Shown here: positions 6,712 to 13,622 of the stretch, piece after piece
Layout of the letters: each line of letters starts with the position of its first letter
Position numbering within the stretch: position 1 is the stretch's first letter
Assembly (NCBI GenBank): GCA_030428695.1
Contig: JAUIEM010000210.1
Span: 1 to 17,069, forward strand
From: a bacterium
Lineage (GTDB): Bacteria > Planctomycetota > J058 > JAJDCP01
Reading direction: 5' to 3'
DNA length: 17,069 nucleotides
Notes under the pieces: model-generated
The model's database searches: none
The model's input: only the letters and a program-made list of their open reading frames with translations
Told to the model about the DNA's origin: nothing
Made by a program: the position numbers and the translations under genes

Positions 6712-8040
6712 CTATTCTTCCTCGGTGTATTTGAATCCGATCGGTGTATCCAATCCCATGTACCAGTCGAACTCGACGCCGTCGTAGTGGAAACGCACGT
6801 AGTTCTTGCCGATCGTCTTGACCTCGAGATCCGCGATGGGGTTGCCCGCCACGTCGCGCACCCGGTCGCCCTCGGCGAGAATCTGCTCGTTCACGATCGC
6901 CTGCGCGACGTTCCGGTCGCTGTCCTTGCCGAACACGACGCCGCTGAGCTGGATCTGGATGCTCGCCGCCTCGCGCAGCTTGCGCGAGATCAACAGCCAC
7001 TTCAGACCCCGCTTCGTCCAGGCCTCGGCGACCTGCTGGAACTCCGACTCGTCCTTGTTGCCGGACGACAGGTGCCGCTGGAGCTCCTGGAAGTCCGTCT
7101 CGACCCGCGCGAACTCCGACGTCTCGATGTGGAGCCGCATCTGGTCGACGATCGCGCTCGCCTGCTGCTCGAAGCGCCGCACGCGCACCTGCAGAATGTC
7201 CTTGAAGATCAGGTTGTACTTCTGCAGGGCCTGCCTGCGCAGCGCGACCAGCTCGGGATCGTCGTAGTTCTCGCCGTACTTCTCCGTCAGCGCGACCAGC
7301 TCCTCGACCTCGCGGAAGATCTCCTCCGCCGTGTCCTCGTCCTGGAAGTGCAGCCGCTCCTGGATCTGGTCGAGCAGCAGCAGCATCGTCACCAGCGTCT
7401 CCCGCTGCTTCTTCAGGTCGACCGCGACTTCACTCGGCGGCGCCTCGGTGGTGTCTTCGGGAACCTCGACCGCGACCGGGTCGACGACATCCGCCTCCGC
7501 GATCAGCAGCGGCTTGAACGGATCGACCAGCGCCTCCGAGGTCGTCTTCTCACGCGCCGTCGGGGCGCGGATCAACTCGAGGATGAACGAGACATCCGAG
7601 CCGAACTCGTTCTTGAGGATCTGCTCCGACTCGATGGCACCGACGGCATCGAAGCCGTACTGTGCGGCCTCGAGCAGGCGACGGCGCGCCTCGGTGATGT
7701 CCTCCTGCGTCGGCTTGGGCTTGCTCATGTACAGGAGGGCGAGCTGGTAGTTCGACAGGATGTGGTTCCGGTGACTGGTGACGATCTCCTTGAACTTCTC
7801 GATCGCCTCATCGGTCCGCTTCTCGTTCTTGAGGCACAGCGCGCTGATGTAGATCAGGTTGATGCGCTGCGGGTGGACGATCAGGATCTCTTCGAAGTGT
7901 TTGAGAGCCTCACCCCACTGCCCCTTCTCGTACGCCTCGCGTCCGCGTTCGTACTCCGCCTTCAAGTCGGGATCGGTGAACACCTGCGCCGTCGCACAGG
8001 TCGTCAACACAGCCAGGAGCAGGATCGTAAACGTGCGCAT
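6712..8040 (-). CDS. TPR protein with PilP/GspC-like C-terminal domain, in the pilP position
   Basis: The product has 442 residues and a signal peptide (MRTFTILLLAVLTTCATA). Signal peptidase I cleavage after ATA is possible; LTTC is a poor lipobox. Residues about 28-110 look like TPR helices (YERGREAYEKGQWGEALKHF, RTDEAIEKFKEI). The motif ALVDPFKPLL at 170-179 resembles the DPF motif of PilP. A long helical, probably coiled-coil part covers about 207-360. The C-terminus at about 363-428 (LSGVVFGKDSD, AIVNEQILAEGDRV, VKTIGKNYVRFHYDG) has the beta-rich pattern of the PilP/GspC homology region that contacts the secretin. I infer that it replaces PilP, linking PilNO to PilQ. PilP is normally about 170-180 residues, so this protein is more than twice the usual length. 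Confidence 0.75.
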   Translation of the reverse strand: MRTFTILLLAVLTTCATAQVFTDPDLKAEYERGREAYEKGQWGEALKHFEEILIVHPQRINLIYISALCLKNEKRTDEAIEKFKEIVTSHRNHILSNYQLALLYMSKPKPTQEDITEARRRLLEAAQYGFDAVGAIESEQILKNEFGSDVSFILELIRAPTAREKTTSEALVDPFKPLLIAEADVVDPVAVEVPEDTTEAPPSEVAVDLKKQRETLVTMLLLLDQIQERLHFQDEDTAEEIFREVEELVALTEKYGENYDDPELVALRRQALQKYNLIFKDILQVRVRRFEQQASAIVDQMRLHIETSEFARVETDFQELQRHLSSGNKDESEFQQVAEAWTKRGLKWLLISRKLREAASIQIQLSGVVFGKDSDRNVAQAIVNEQILAEGDRVRDVAGNPIADLEVKTIGKNYVRFHYDGVEFDWYMGLDTPIGFKYTEEE

Positions 8041-8051
8041 GGTGGTGGACC

Positions 8052-8645
8052 TCAGTTCGACGCCGGGGCGATCTTCTTATCGTAGTAGTACAAGCTGATC
8101 TGCATGCTGACTCGCAGCGGAGTCTGCTCCTGGATCAGGTTGCCTGCCGCGGACTTGTCCATGGTGAACCGATCGATGCGGAGGAGCTGCCCGTCCTTCT
8201 CGATCAGGTCCATCAACTCCCGGATCTGGTTGAAGTTCCCCGTGAGGTCGGTAATATCGACGACCTTCCGGGAAAAATCGGTGAACTTGCCGCCGACGAG
8301 ATCCCGGTCCCCTTCCGAATATCGGATGCTGGTCGCGTTGCAACCAGAGGTCTCGAGAAAGCCGTTCATCAGACTCGGGAGCTTGTGCTCGTCGAGGTTG
8401 TCCTTGGCGGGCAGGATCGTGACGAACTGCGAGAAGTTCGTGTCGATCGCCTGCTTGTCGGCGGCGATCTTCTCGCGCTGCTGGATGCGGGCCGTGTACT
8501 GGCTGATCGTCGGGTCGAGGGCACGGATCTCCTTGTCGAGCTGTGCCTGCTGGTCGAACTCGAGGTAGCAGAGGATACCGAGCACCGCGGTGCAGATGAC
8601 GAACACGACGAGACCGATGATCAGGTTGCGGATGGACTTCGACAT
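8052..8645 (-). CDS. pilO: Type IV pilus inner-membrane protein PilO
   Basis: The product has 197 residues. It has a short cytoplasmic end, one membrane helix at about 8-27 (LIIGLVVFVICTAVLGILCY), a periplasmic coiled coil at about 30-75, and an alpha/beta C-terminus with VDITDLTGNFNQIRELMDLIEK, a pattern shared by PilO proteins (small-residue strand, then a helix with LMDLIE). In known pili PilO pairs with PilN to form the periplasmic alignment ring and contacts PilP. It sits 4 bases after pilN and 11 before the pilP-like gene, so it is co-transcribed. Sequence similarity in this family is low, so position supports the call strongly. Confidence 0.88.
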   Translation of the reverse strand: MSKSIRNLIIGLVVFVICTAVLGILCYLEFDQQAQLDKEIRALDPTISQYTARIQQREKIAADKQAIDTNFSQFVTILPAKDNLDEHKLPSLMNGFLETSGCNATSIRYSEGDRDLVGGKFTDFSRKVVDITDLTGNFNQIRELMDLIEKDGQLLRIDRFTMDKSAAGNLIQEQTPLRVSMQISLYYYDKKIAPASN

Positions 8646-8649
8646 GGCT

Positions 8650-9252
8650 CTACCCCGCGGTTCGCTCTGTAAGTGGACGGACCTCGAACTCCAGAGTCGT
8701 CTTCAGCACCTTGTCGGGGATGAACCCGTCCTTCCGCACGATCTCCGACGGGAACGTCTTGCTCGGCCGGAAGTGGTGGATGAAGTTGTAGTCGTTGTGG
8801 AAGAACGACAGCGCCCGCGTGTGCGAGGTGAACTGGTCGCCCTTGATCTCGACCTGGATCTGCAGCTTGCTCGTGGTGCCGCTCGGCGAGAGGCTGAGGC
8901 GCGAGATCCAGATATCTTCGGCCTGGCCGAGGATGTGCTGGAGCTGGAAGAGCTTCTGCCCCCAGAAGATGCGCTGCCTCGTCAGGGCCTTGATGTACTC
9001 GAGGCGCTGCTCGGCCTCGATCTTCTCCTTCTCGAGGAGCTCGACCTCCTTCGCCTGGATCTCGAGGGTGCGGACCTGCCGCTTGCGCTGCTCGAGGTCG
9101 TCAGCGAGCCCGCGGGTGCGGTTGGTCTGCATGAACCAGTAGAAGCCGAGCAGGCTGAGGATCAGCACCCCGACGATGGTCCCGGCGACCGCCGCGAAGG
9201 GCGCGCGCTCGACATACCTGTATTCCGGTGGGAGCAGATTGATCTCGATCAT
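8650..9252 (-). CDS. pilN: Type IV pilus inner-membrane protein PilN
   Basis: The product has 200 residues and begins MIEINLLPPEY. The INLLP motif is the conserved cytoplasmic tail that docks into PilM. A membrane helix covers about 19-41, followed by a charged coiled coil at about 45-90 and an alpha/beta periplasmic domain containing WISRLSLSPSG. PilN pairs with PilO and transmits the state of PilM to the periplasm (known). The ATG comes one base after the pilM stop codon, which suggests coupled translation and matched amounts of the two partners. Confidence 0.92.
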   Translation of the reverse strand: MIEINLLPPEYRYVERAPFAAVAGTIVGVLILSLLGFYWFMQTNRTRGLADDLEQRKRQVRTLEIQAKEVELLEKEKIEAEQRLEYIKALTRQRIFWGQKLFQLQHILGQAEDIWISRLSLSPSGTTSKLQIQVEIKGDQFTSHTRALSFFHNDYNFIHHFRPSKTFPSEIVRKDGFIPDKVLKTTLEFEVRPLTERTAG

Positions 9253-9253
9253 C

Positions 9254-10288
9254 TCAGAGCCCTCGCAACCGGGAGGCCAGCCCGACCGACACGGCGAGCT
9301 GCGGACTGGCGCGTTTCAGGCGCTTGACGTCGACGGTGTCGGCGCGCACCTCGAAGTTTTCCAGAGGATCCCAGAAGTGCACCTCGCGGTCAAACGTGGC
9401 CTGGAAAGCCCGCGCGAGACCGGGCAGACGCGAGCTGCCCCCCGACACGAAGACGTCTTCGACCTCGAGGTCGTACTGGTTCTCGAAGTAGTCGAAGCTG
9501 AGCTGGATCTCGTTGCCGAGGTCGTCGAGGGTCGAGATGCTGCACTCTTCGATCTCGGGCGAGCGGTCCTTCGGGTCGACCTTGAGCGCTTCGGCCTCGT
9601 CGAGGTCGATGCCGAGCCGCCGGGAGATCGCTTCGGTGAAGTCGCTGCCCGCCAGGTACACCTCACGGGTGAAGTACGAGGTCGTCCCGCGCATGATGTT
9701 GATGTTGGTCTTGTTGCCGCCGATGTCGATCAGGGCGACGACCCGGTCGCCGGGGTCGAAGCCGACGTTGAGGTTCCGCAGCTCGTAGGAGTTGCCGAGC
9801 GCGAAGGCGTCGACATCGACGATCACGGGCTGCAGCCCGACCTCCTGTAGGAAGGCGTAGTGCTCGTCGATCAGGCTGCGCTTGACCGCGACGAGCAGCA
9901 CGCGCATCTCGAGGCGCTCGGTGTCGTCGCGGGCGTTGCCCTGCTCGAGGATCTGGCAGTCGAGCACCACCTCGTCGAGCTCGAAGGGGATGAACTTGTC
10001 GGCCTCGCGCCGGATCGCGCGCTGCAGATCGTCCTCGGACATCTGCAGGAGCGGGACATAGCGGACGATCACCGAGCGACCGGAGACGGCGGTGACGCTG
10101 CGCCGGGTCTTGAAGTTCCCGTGGCGCATGATCTCCTTCAGCGCGAACCGGGTCTCGTCCGGCGAGTTGATCCGCGTCGACTCGAAGCCCGTGACGGCCA
10201 GCCCGTCGCCGGAGTCGACCAGCTCCACCACCTTGACTTCGTTGGAGCCGAGATCGACGCCCAGAATCCGCTTTCCTGAACCGAACAT
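9254..10288 (-). CDS. pilM: Type IV pilus assembly ATPase-like protein PilM
   Basis: PilM is an actin-like (FtsA-fold) cytoplasmic protein that recruits PilN and links the pilus motor to the alignment complex. The 344-residue product is the normal length. It shows the phosphate-1 motif LGVDLGSNEVKVVEL at 9-23, the phosphate-2 motif LIDIGGNKTNINI at about 186-198, and the adenosine motif VFVSGGSSRLPGL at 279-291. The pilus-specific segment AIRREADKFIPFELDEVVLD at 91-110 is also present. The ATG has AAGGA about 7 bases upstream. It is the first gene of the operon, with a predicted promoter about 90 bases upstream. No pilB, pilT, pilC, pilD or pilin gene is in the window. Confidence 0.95.
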   Translation of the reverse strand: MFGSGKRILGVDLGSNEVKVVELVDSGDGLAVTGFESTRINSPDETRFALKEIMRHGNFKTRRSVTAVSGRSVIVRYVPLLQMSEDDLQRAIRREADKFIPFELDEVVLDCQILEQGNARDDTERLEMRVLLVAVKRSLIDEHYAFLQEVGLQPVIVDVDAFALGNSYELRNLNVGFDPGDRVVALIDIGGNKTNINIMRGTTSYFTREVYLAGSDFTEAISRRLGIDLDEAEALKVDPKDRSPEIEECSISTLDDLGNEIQLSFDYFENQYDLEVEDVFVSGGSSRLPGLARAFQATFDREVHFWDPLENFEVRADTVDVKRLKRASPQLAVSVGLASRLRGL

Positions 10289-10374
10289 AGGCGAGTCCTT
10301 GCGTTCCGTGGCACAGCCCGACCGGTCGTCCGTGCGCCAAGCCCTTGTCGAGCATACCCATTACGAATCACAGG

Positions 10375-10403
10375 AGTATAGGTGAGCCCCATCTCGAATT
10401 CAA
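10375..10403 (-). promoter_or_regulatory. Predicted sigma70-type promoter of the pilM operon
   Basis: On the minus strand, TTGAAT (10403-10398) and TATACT (10380-10375) are separated by exactly 17 bases. Each hexamer has four or five matches to the sigma70 consensus. The start would be near 10367, giving a leader of about 80 bases. No -24/-12 sigma54 element was recognised, although sigma54 promoters are common for pilin genes. Confidence 0.65.
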
Positions 10404-10748
10404 GCCGATCTTCGTCGCAGGATGTCGCTTAGACAGTCTTCGCCGCGACATTTCGTGACAGGAAACGTGATCAGCGTAGAACGGGAGCGCGATGCAGACG
10501 TCTGCGGAGGAATCAACTACAGCTACTAGAGGACTTCTGTAGCCTAGTGAGCGTGCCGGAGCCAAAAGACGAAACCTCGCTACGTGAAGCCACGGCCACA
10601 TGCTCGACCGAGGCGCTCCTCGACAACCTCAGCCGCCGCTGCGCGGCTCGCGCTCGCTTGTCAGCAGCCGAGCGGTGACGGCCCGGTGACGCGGGGCAGG
10701 GACGTCGCACCACACGTTGATCGCCATTCGGAGTCGGGATCGTCATCC

Positions 10749-10777
10749 CATGGTCGGGCGACGTTCATGGTCGGGCG
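10749..10777. repeat. 12-bp direct repeat, 17-bp period
   Basis: CATGGTCGGGCG occurs at 10749-10760 and again at 10766-10777 with 5 bases between. It could be a small duplication or two binding half-sites. Nothing else supports a function. Confidence 0.6.
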
Positions 10778-10805
10778 CGGGCACCCGCACGAGGACGGGC
10801 ACGCT

Positions 10806-10854
10806 CGGAATCGGAATCGGAATCGGAATCGGAGATCGGAATCGGTGTCGGGGG
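10806..10854. repeat. TCGGAA hexanucleotide tandem array
   Basis: Four perfect TCGGAA units (10806-10829) are followed by four degenerate ones (TCGGAG, TCGGAA, TCGGTG, TCGGGG) with one inserted A. It lies just past the rnpB terminator in non-coding DNA and looks like a slippage-prone microsatellite. Confidence 0.85.
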
Positions 10855-10861
10855 TAAGATG

Positions 10862-10888
10862 AAAAACAGGAGGTCCGAAGACCTCCTG
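10862..10888 (-). terminator. Strong intrinsic terminator of rnpB
   Basis: A perfect 9-bp stem CAGGAGGTC/GACCTCCTG (10867-10875 and 10880-10888) is closed on the minus strand by the very stable loop TTCG. It is followed at once by five T (10866-10862). Confidence 0.92.
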
Positions 10889-10892
10889 TGCC

Positions 10893-11318
10893 GCAGGGGT
10901 ACCTGTAAGCCGGATTCTGTCCCGCTCCCAGCGCGGCAGCCGGTCGCGGGCGGTAGCCATCCATCTAGGGAAGCCGTTGCCGGCTCCCTCGAACGACCTA
11001 CCCGGGAGTCTCGCCGGAGCGACGAAGCGGGCCACTTCGCGGGCCGAAGCCCCTCCTCCTCTATTTGGTCTTTCTTCGGGTGGGGTTTGGACTGCCAGGG
11101 ACATCACTGCCCCCGCGGTGCGCTCTTACTTTAAGGGCCCGTGGCCCCGCACCATTTCACCCTTACCCATGGGCACCCGCCGGTGCCCGGGGCGGTATGT
11201 TTTCTGTTCCACTTTCCCTGGAATGCCTTCCGGTGGGCGTTACCCACCACCCTGCCCTGTGAAGTCCGGACTTTCCTCCGCGGCCGAAGCCGAGGCGGCT
11301 ACCCGGTACCCATGACCT
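10893..11318 (-). ncRNA. rnpB: RNase P RNA, bacterial class A
   Basis: On the minus strand the conserved blocks occur in order: GAGGAAAGTCCGGACT (about 11277-11262), GGGTAACGCCC, ACAGAAAACATACCGCC (about 11208-11192), GGTAAGGGTGAAATGGTGCG, GTAAGAGCGCACC, GATGGATGGCTACCGCC, and the 3' ACAGAATCCGGCTTACAGGT (10920-10901). Helix P1 is formed by GGGTACC (11311-11305) and GGTACCC near 10903-10897. The RNA is the catalytic part of the tRNA 5'-maturation enzyme. The exact ends are estimated from P1, to within about 5-10 bases. Helix P12 carries an extra small hairpin. The 5' end is only about 12 bases after the zinc-ribbon stop codon, and no clear separate promoter was seen. Confidence 0.95.
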
Positions 11319-11330
11319 CCTTCTTCCCGT

Positions 11331-12050
11331 TCAGCCCGCCGCCGACGGCTCGCGGTCGAGGTACAGCACCAGACCGCAGGACGGACAGAACTGGACGACC
11401 TTGCGCACGACCACCAGGTTGATCTGGTTCAGGGTCAAGCTGACGAAGCAGCCCTGGCAGCTGCCGTCGATGACGCGGGCCGTGCCCTCACCGCGCATCT
11501 CGCGGATGCGCTCGTACTTGTCCAACACCTCGCCGCCGACGTCGCCCGCCCTCGCGGCGCGCTGGGAGGCGAGCTCTTCGATCCGCGCGGCGCACGACGC
11601 GTTGCGCTCTTCGATCTTCACGGTCTGGCTGGCGGCGTCCTGCTCGACCCGCTCGACCTCGGCCGCGGCTTGCCGCCGCTTGCCTTCGAGCCCTTCCTTG
11701 GCCTCCATCAGCACCAGAATGCGGTCCTCGTAGTCGCTCGATGTGCCCTTGAGCTCTTCGATGCGCTGCAGGTTCTGCCGGTACTCTTCGTTGCTGCGGA
11801 CCTTGCCGAGGAAGTCCTTGATCTTCTGGATCTGGTTCTGGTTGGCCTGCAGGTCGAGCTCGAGGAGCTTCTGCTGGCTCATGTTCTCCTTGATCTCGTC
11901 CTCGACCACTTTGAGCTGATCGCGGGCGGACTCTACCGCCCTCTTCAGGCGCACGATCTCGCGTTCGCCGTCGCGTTTGAGGGTCGTCTGCTCTGCGATC
12001 TCTTCGTCGAGACCGGCGAGGGCCAGTATCGCATCCACGTCGTTGGTCAA
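11331..12050 (-). CDS. Coiled-coil C4-type zinc-ribbon protein (DUF164/CT398-like)
   Basis: The 239-residue product has a long coiled coil at about 5-180 (heptad-like runs of Lys, Glu, Leu and Gln, including EEIAEQTTLKRDGEREIVRL). A zinc ribbon follows with Cys198-x-x-Cys201 (CQGC) and Cys222-x-x-Cys225 (CPSC). This is the architecture of the DUF164/CT398 family, a probable nucleic-acid or chaperone-type adaptor of uncertain role. The frame is open further upstream, but GGAGG lies 5 bases before TTG at 12048-12050, where the family-like sequence begins, so I start there. The gene sits directly upstream of rnpB and a predicted promoter precedes it, so it may lead an rnpB transcript. Confidence 0.88.
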   Translation of the reverse strand: MTNDVDAILALAGLDEEIAEQTTLKRDGEREIVRLKRAVESARDQLKVVEDEIKENMSQQKLLELDLQANQNQIQKIKDFLGKVRSNEEYRQNLQRIEELKGTSSDYEDRILVLMEAKEGLEGKRRQAAAEVERVEQDAASQTVKIEERNASCAARIEELASQRAARAGDVGGEVLDKYERIREMRGEGTARVIDGSCQGCFVSLTLNQINLVVVRKVVQFCPSCGLVLYLDREPSAAG

Positions 12051-12082
12051 GCGTTCCTCCGGATCGGCTGCCGCACGCGGGC

Positions 12083-12111
12083 AGTATACCGTGCGATGGG
12101 GAGGATGCCGA
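12083..12111 (-). promoter_or_regulatory. Predicted promoter for the zinc-ribbon gene and possibly rnpB
   Basis: On the minus strand, TCGGCA (12111-12106) and TATACT (12088-12083) are 17 bases apart. The -10 hexamer is identical to that of the pilM promoter. The start would be near 12076, about 26 bases before the TTG codon and upstream of the GGAGG site. Confidence 0.6.
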
Positions 12112-12157
12112 AGTGGAATCCGCATCTCCTCGGAGGTGCGCGTCCGGCGGCATGCTG

Positions 12158-12163
12158 TAGAAT
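12158..12163 (+). promoter_or_regulatory. Possible -10 box for the Nudix-kinase operon
   Basis: CTGTAGAAT at 12155-12163 matches the bases around the predicted rplU -10 box. No good -35 is found at the right distance, and the start would fall almost on the ribosome binding site (about 12170). Weak support. Confidence 0.3.
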
Positions 12164-12183
12164 CCCCGCGGAGGAACCAGACG

Positions 12184-12786
12184 ATGCCGGAAGCCCTGTG
12201 GAGCCGCGTGCGCACCAGCCTGCCCCGCCGGGCCCGCGGCTGGCCACGCCTGCCGGGCCTGCGCCGGGCGGCGGTGCTCGTGCCCCTGGTGCGCCGCGGC
12301 GCCGAAGCGCGCCTGGTGCTGATCCGACGGGCCGCGCACCTGCGGCGGCACGCGGGCGAGATCGCCTTTCCGGGGGGCGGGGTCGAGCCGGAGGATGTCG
12401 ACGCACGGGCGACGGCCATCCGCGAGACCTGCGAAGAGCTCGGCCTGACAAAGGAGACGATCGAGATCCTCGGACGCCTCCCCGACCTGCCGACGCTCAG
12501 CGGCTACCACATCACCCCCATCGTCGCGCGGCTGGCCGACGGATGCGTCTTCCGCCCCGATGCCGACGAGGTCGCCGGGGTGCACGAGGCCCCGCTCGAG
12601 GCGCTGCTCGCCCAGCGGACCGGGTTCTGGAACCCCCGCTACACCTGGAAGGACAACGAGGACAACGAGGACAACGAGGACAACGAGGACAACGAGGACA
12701 ACGAGGACAACGGGGAGCACCAGGTATGGGGCGTCACCGCCTGGATCCTGCGCGGCTTCCTGCAGCGGCTGCGGAGGCAGTCTTGA
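12184..12786 (+). CDS. Nudix hydrolase, CoA pyrophosphatase (NudL) type
   Basis: The 200-residue product carries a Nudix box at about 63-87 (FPGGGVEPED then AIRETCEELGL) with the metal-binding REXXEE as R80-E81-T-C-E84-E85. It is preceded by LIRRAAHLRRHAGEIAF, the signature upstream of the box in CoA/acyl-CoA diphosphatases, which cleave CoA to phosphopantetheine and 3',5'-ADP. The family-typical VWGVTAWILRGFL ends the protein. Between them, residues 157-177 are six DNE triplets and one DNG, an expansion not typical of the family. GGAGG lies 9 bases before the ATG. The stop codon overlaps the kinase start by 3 bases, so the two are translated together. Substrate is inferred from motifs only. 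Confidence 0.88.
   Translation: MPEALWSRVRTSLPRRARGWPRLPGLRRAAVLVPLVRRGAEARLVLIRRAAHLRRHAGEIAFPGGGVEPEDVDARATAIRETCEELGLTKETIEILGRLPDLPTLSGYHITPIVARLADGCVFRPDADEVAGVHEAPLEALLAQRTGFWNPRYTWKDNEDNEDNEDNEDNEDNEDNGEHQVWGVTAWILRGFLQRLRRQS
12652..12714 (+). repeat. 9-bp tandem repeat inside the Nudix gene
   Basis: Six identical GACAACGAG units (12652-12705) and a seventh with one change (12706-12714). The perfect identity, including third positions, points to recent expansion. Each unit adds Asp-Asn-Glu without shifting the frame. Confidence 0.97.
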
Positions 12787-13601
12787 GAGGCGCGCCGACC
12801 CACACACGCCGCGGCGGGCTCGCGATCGAGCACGTCGCGTCCTTCCCCGCCGCCCTCGCGGAGCGCGCCGTCGCGGCGCCGCCCGCACGCGTCCTCAAGG
12901 AGGGCCGGCGCGGCCGCATCTACGTCGCGGAGCTCGAGGGCCGCGCGGTCTGCGTCAAGGAGCTCTACCGCCAGGGCTTCTGGCGCCGCCTGCTCGCCCC
13001 CTTCCGGCCGTCGGGCAACCGCGTCGCCTGGGAAGCGGCCCACCTGCTGCGGCGGGCCGCCTTCCCGACGCCCGAGCCCTTCGCGCTGGTCGAGGAGCGC
13101 GGCGGACGCAGCTGGTATCTGTGCGCGTTGATCGAGGACGCGACGCGGCTCGACGACTACTACCAGAGCATACCCGGGCGCTTCTCGCTGCGACGCTGCT
13201 ACGTCTTCGCGCGGCGGCTCGGGGAGCTCCTGCGCTCCCTGCACATGCTCGAGATCTTCCACCGCGACCTCGCGCCGCAGAATCTGCTCGTGCGCGAGCG
13301 CGGCGACGACTGGGAGCTGTTCCTCGTCGACCTCGAGAGCGTGCGCCTCGGCCGGCCTCTGACTCGCGAGCGGCGGCTGCGGAACCTGCTCCAGCTCTCC
13401 TCGCTCTACCCCGACCCCTTCTCCGATCGGCTCCGCCAGCGCGTGCTGAAGAGCTACGCCGGCGCGCGGGGACCGTACTACAACGCAGCACTGATCGAGG
13501 TCCTCGCCGAGCGGGTCAAGGAGGAGCGCGCGTACTGCCGAAGATGGTATATCAAGGACTACGGGCACGATCCGATGGCCGAGAGCGCGCCGGTAGCTTG
13601 A
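12783..13601 (+). CDS. Kdo/lipopolysaccharide kinase-like protein (WaaP/InaA family)
   Basis: The 272-residue product has a protein-kinase fold: RGRIYVAELEGRAVCVKEL with Lys59 as the ATP-binding lysine, Glu84 as a candidate helix-C partner, and HRDLAPQNLLV at 160-170 (catalytic Asp162, Asn167). The metal-binding strand is LVDLESV with Asp183. The DLES form in place of DFG, and an overall length near 270, match the Kdo kinase, WaaP and InaA group that phosphorylates LPS core sugars. The start is a TTG at 12783 with GGAGG 5 bases upstream; it overlaps the Nudix TGA as TTGA. The substrate is not proven, and a general RIO-like kinase role is possible. Confidence 0.82.
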   Translation: MRGAPTHTRRGGLAIEHVASFPAALAERAVAAPPARVLKEGRRGRIYVAELEGRAVCVKELYRQGFWRRLLAPFRPSGNRVAWEAAHLLRRAAFPTPEPFALVEERGGRSWYLCALIEDATRLDDYYQSIPGRFSLRRCYVFARRLGELLRSLHMLEIFHRDLAPQNLLVRERGDDWELFLVDLESVRLGRPLTRERRLRNLLQLSSLYPDPFSDRLRQRVLKSYAGARGPYYNAALIEVLAERVKEERAYCRRWYIKDYGHDPMAESAPVA

Positions 13602-13619
13602 ACCGGCCGGGCGTTTTTT
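13589..13619 (+). terminator. Probable intrinsic terminator after the kinase gene
   Basis: A stem GCCGGT/ACCGGC (13589-13594 and 13602-13607) has the TGA stop codon in its loop. It is followed after six bases by six T (13614-13619). The same G/C block can instead pair as GGCCGGG (13605-13611) with CCCGGCC (13629-13635) around the T-tract, so two structures compete. Confidence 0.45.
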
Positions 13620-13622
13620 GGT

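Larger units (their letters stand above)
10404..10861. other. Intergenic region, no gene seen
   Basis: About 460 bases between the pilM promoter and the rnpB terminator. Short frames here lack ribosome binding sites and any recognisable protein pattern, and I found no tRNA shape. It holds an inverted repeat CTACAG/CTGTAG (10517-10522 and 10537-10542), a direct repeat at 10749-10777 and a hexamer array at 10806-10854. Transcription from both sides points away from or ends at this region. Confidence 0.5.

Noticed and set aside
10806..10854. CRISPR-like or telomere-like array
   Set aside because: The units are 6 bases with no spacers, so this is a simple microsatellite.
10661..11107. Minus-strand open frames overlapping rnpB and the hexamer array
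   Set aside because: They run through the conserved RNase P RNA and its terminator and have no ribosome site or known domain.
11670..12182. N-terminal extension in the frame of the kinase, read through the Nudix region
   Set aside because: Only the part after 12783 resembles the kinase family; the upstream frame overlaps the Nudix and zinc-ribbon genes and the TTG at 12783 has an ideal ribosome site.
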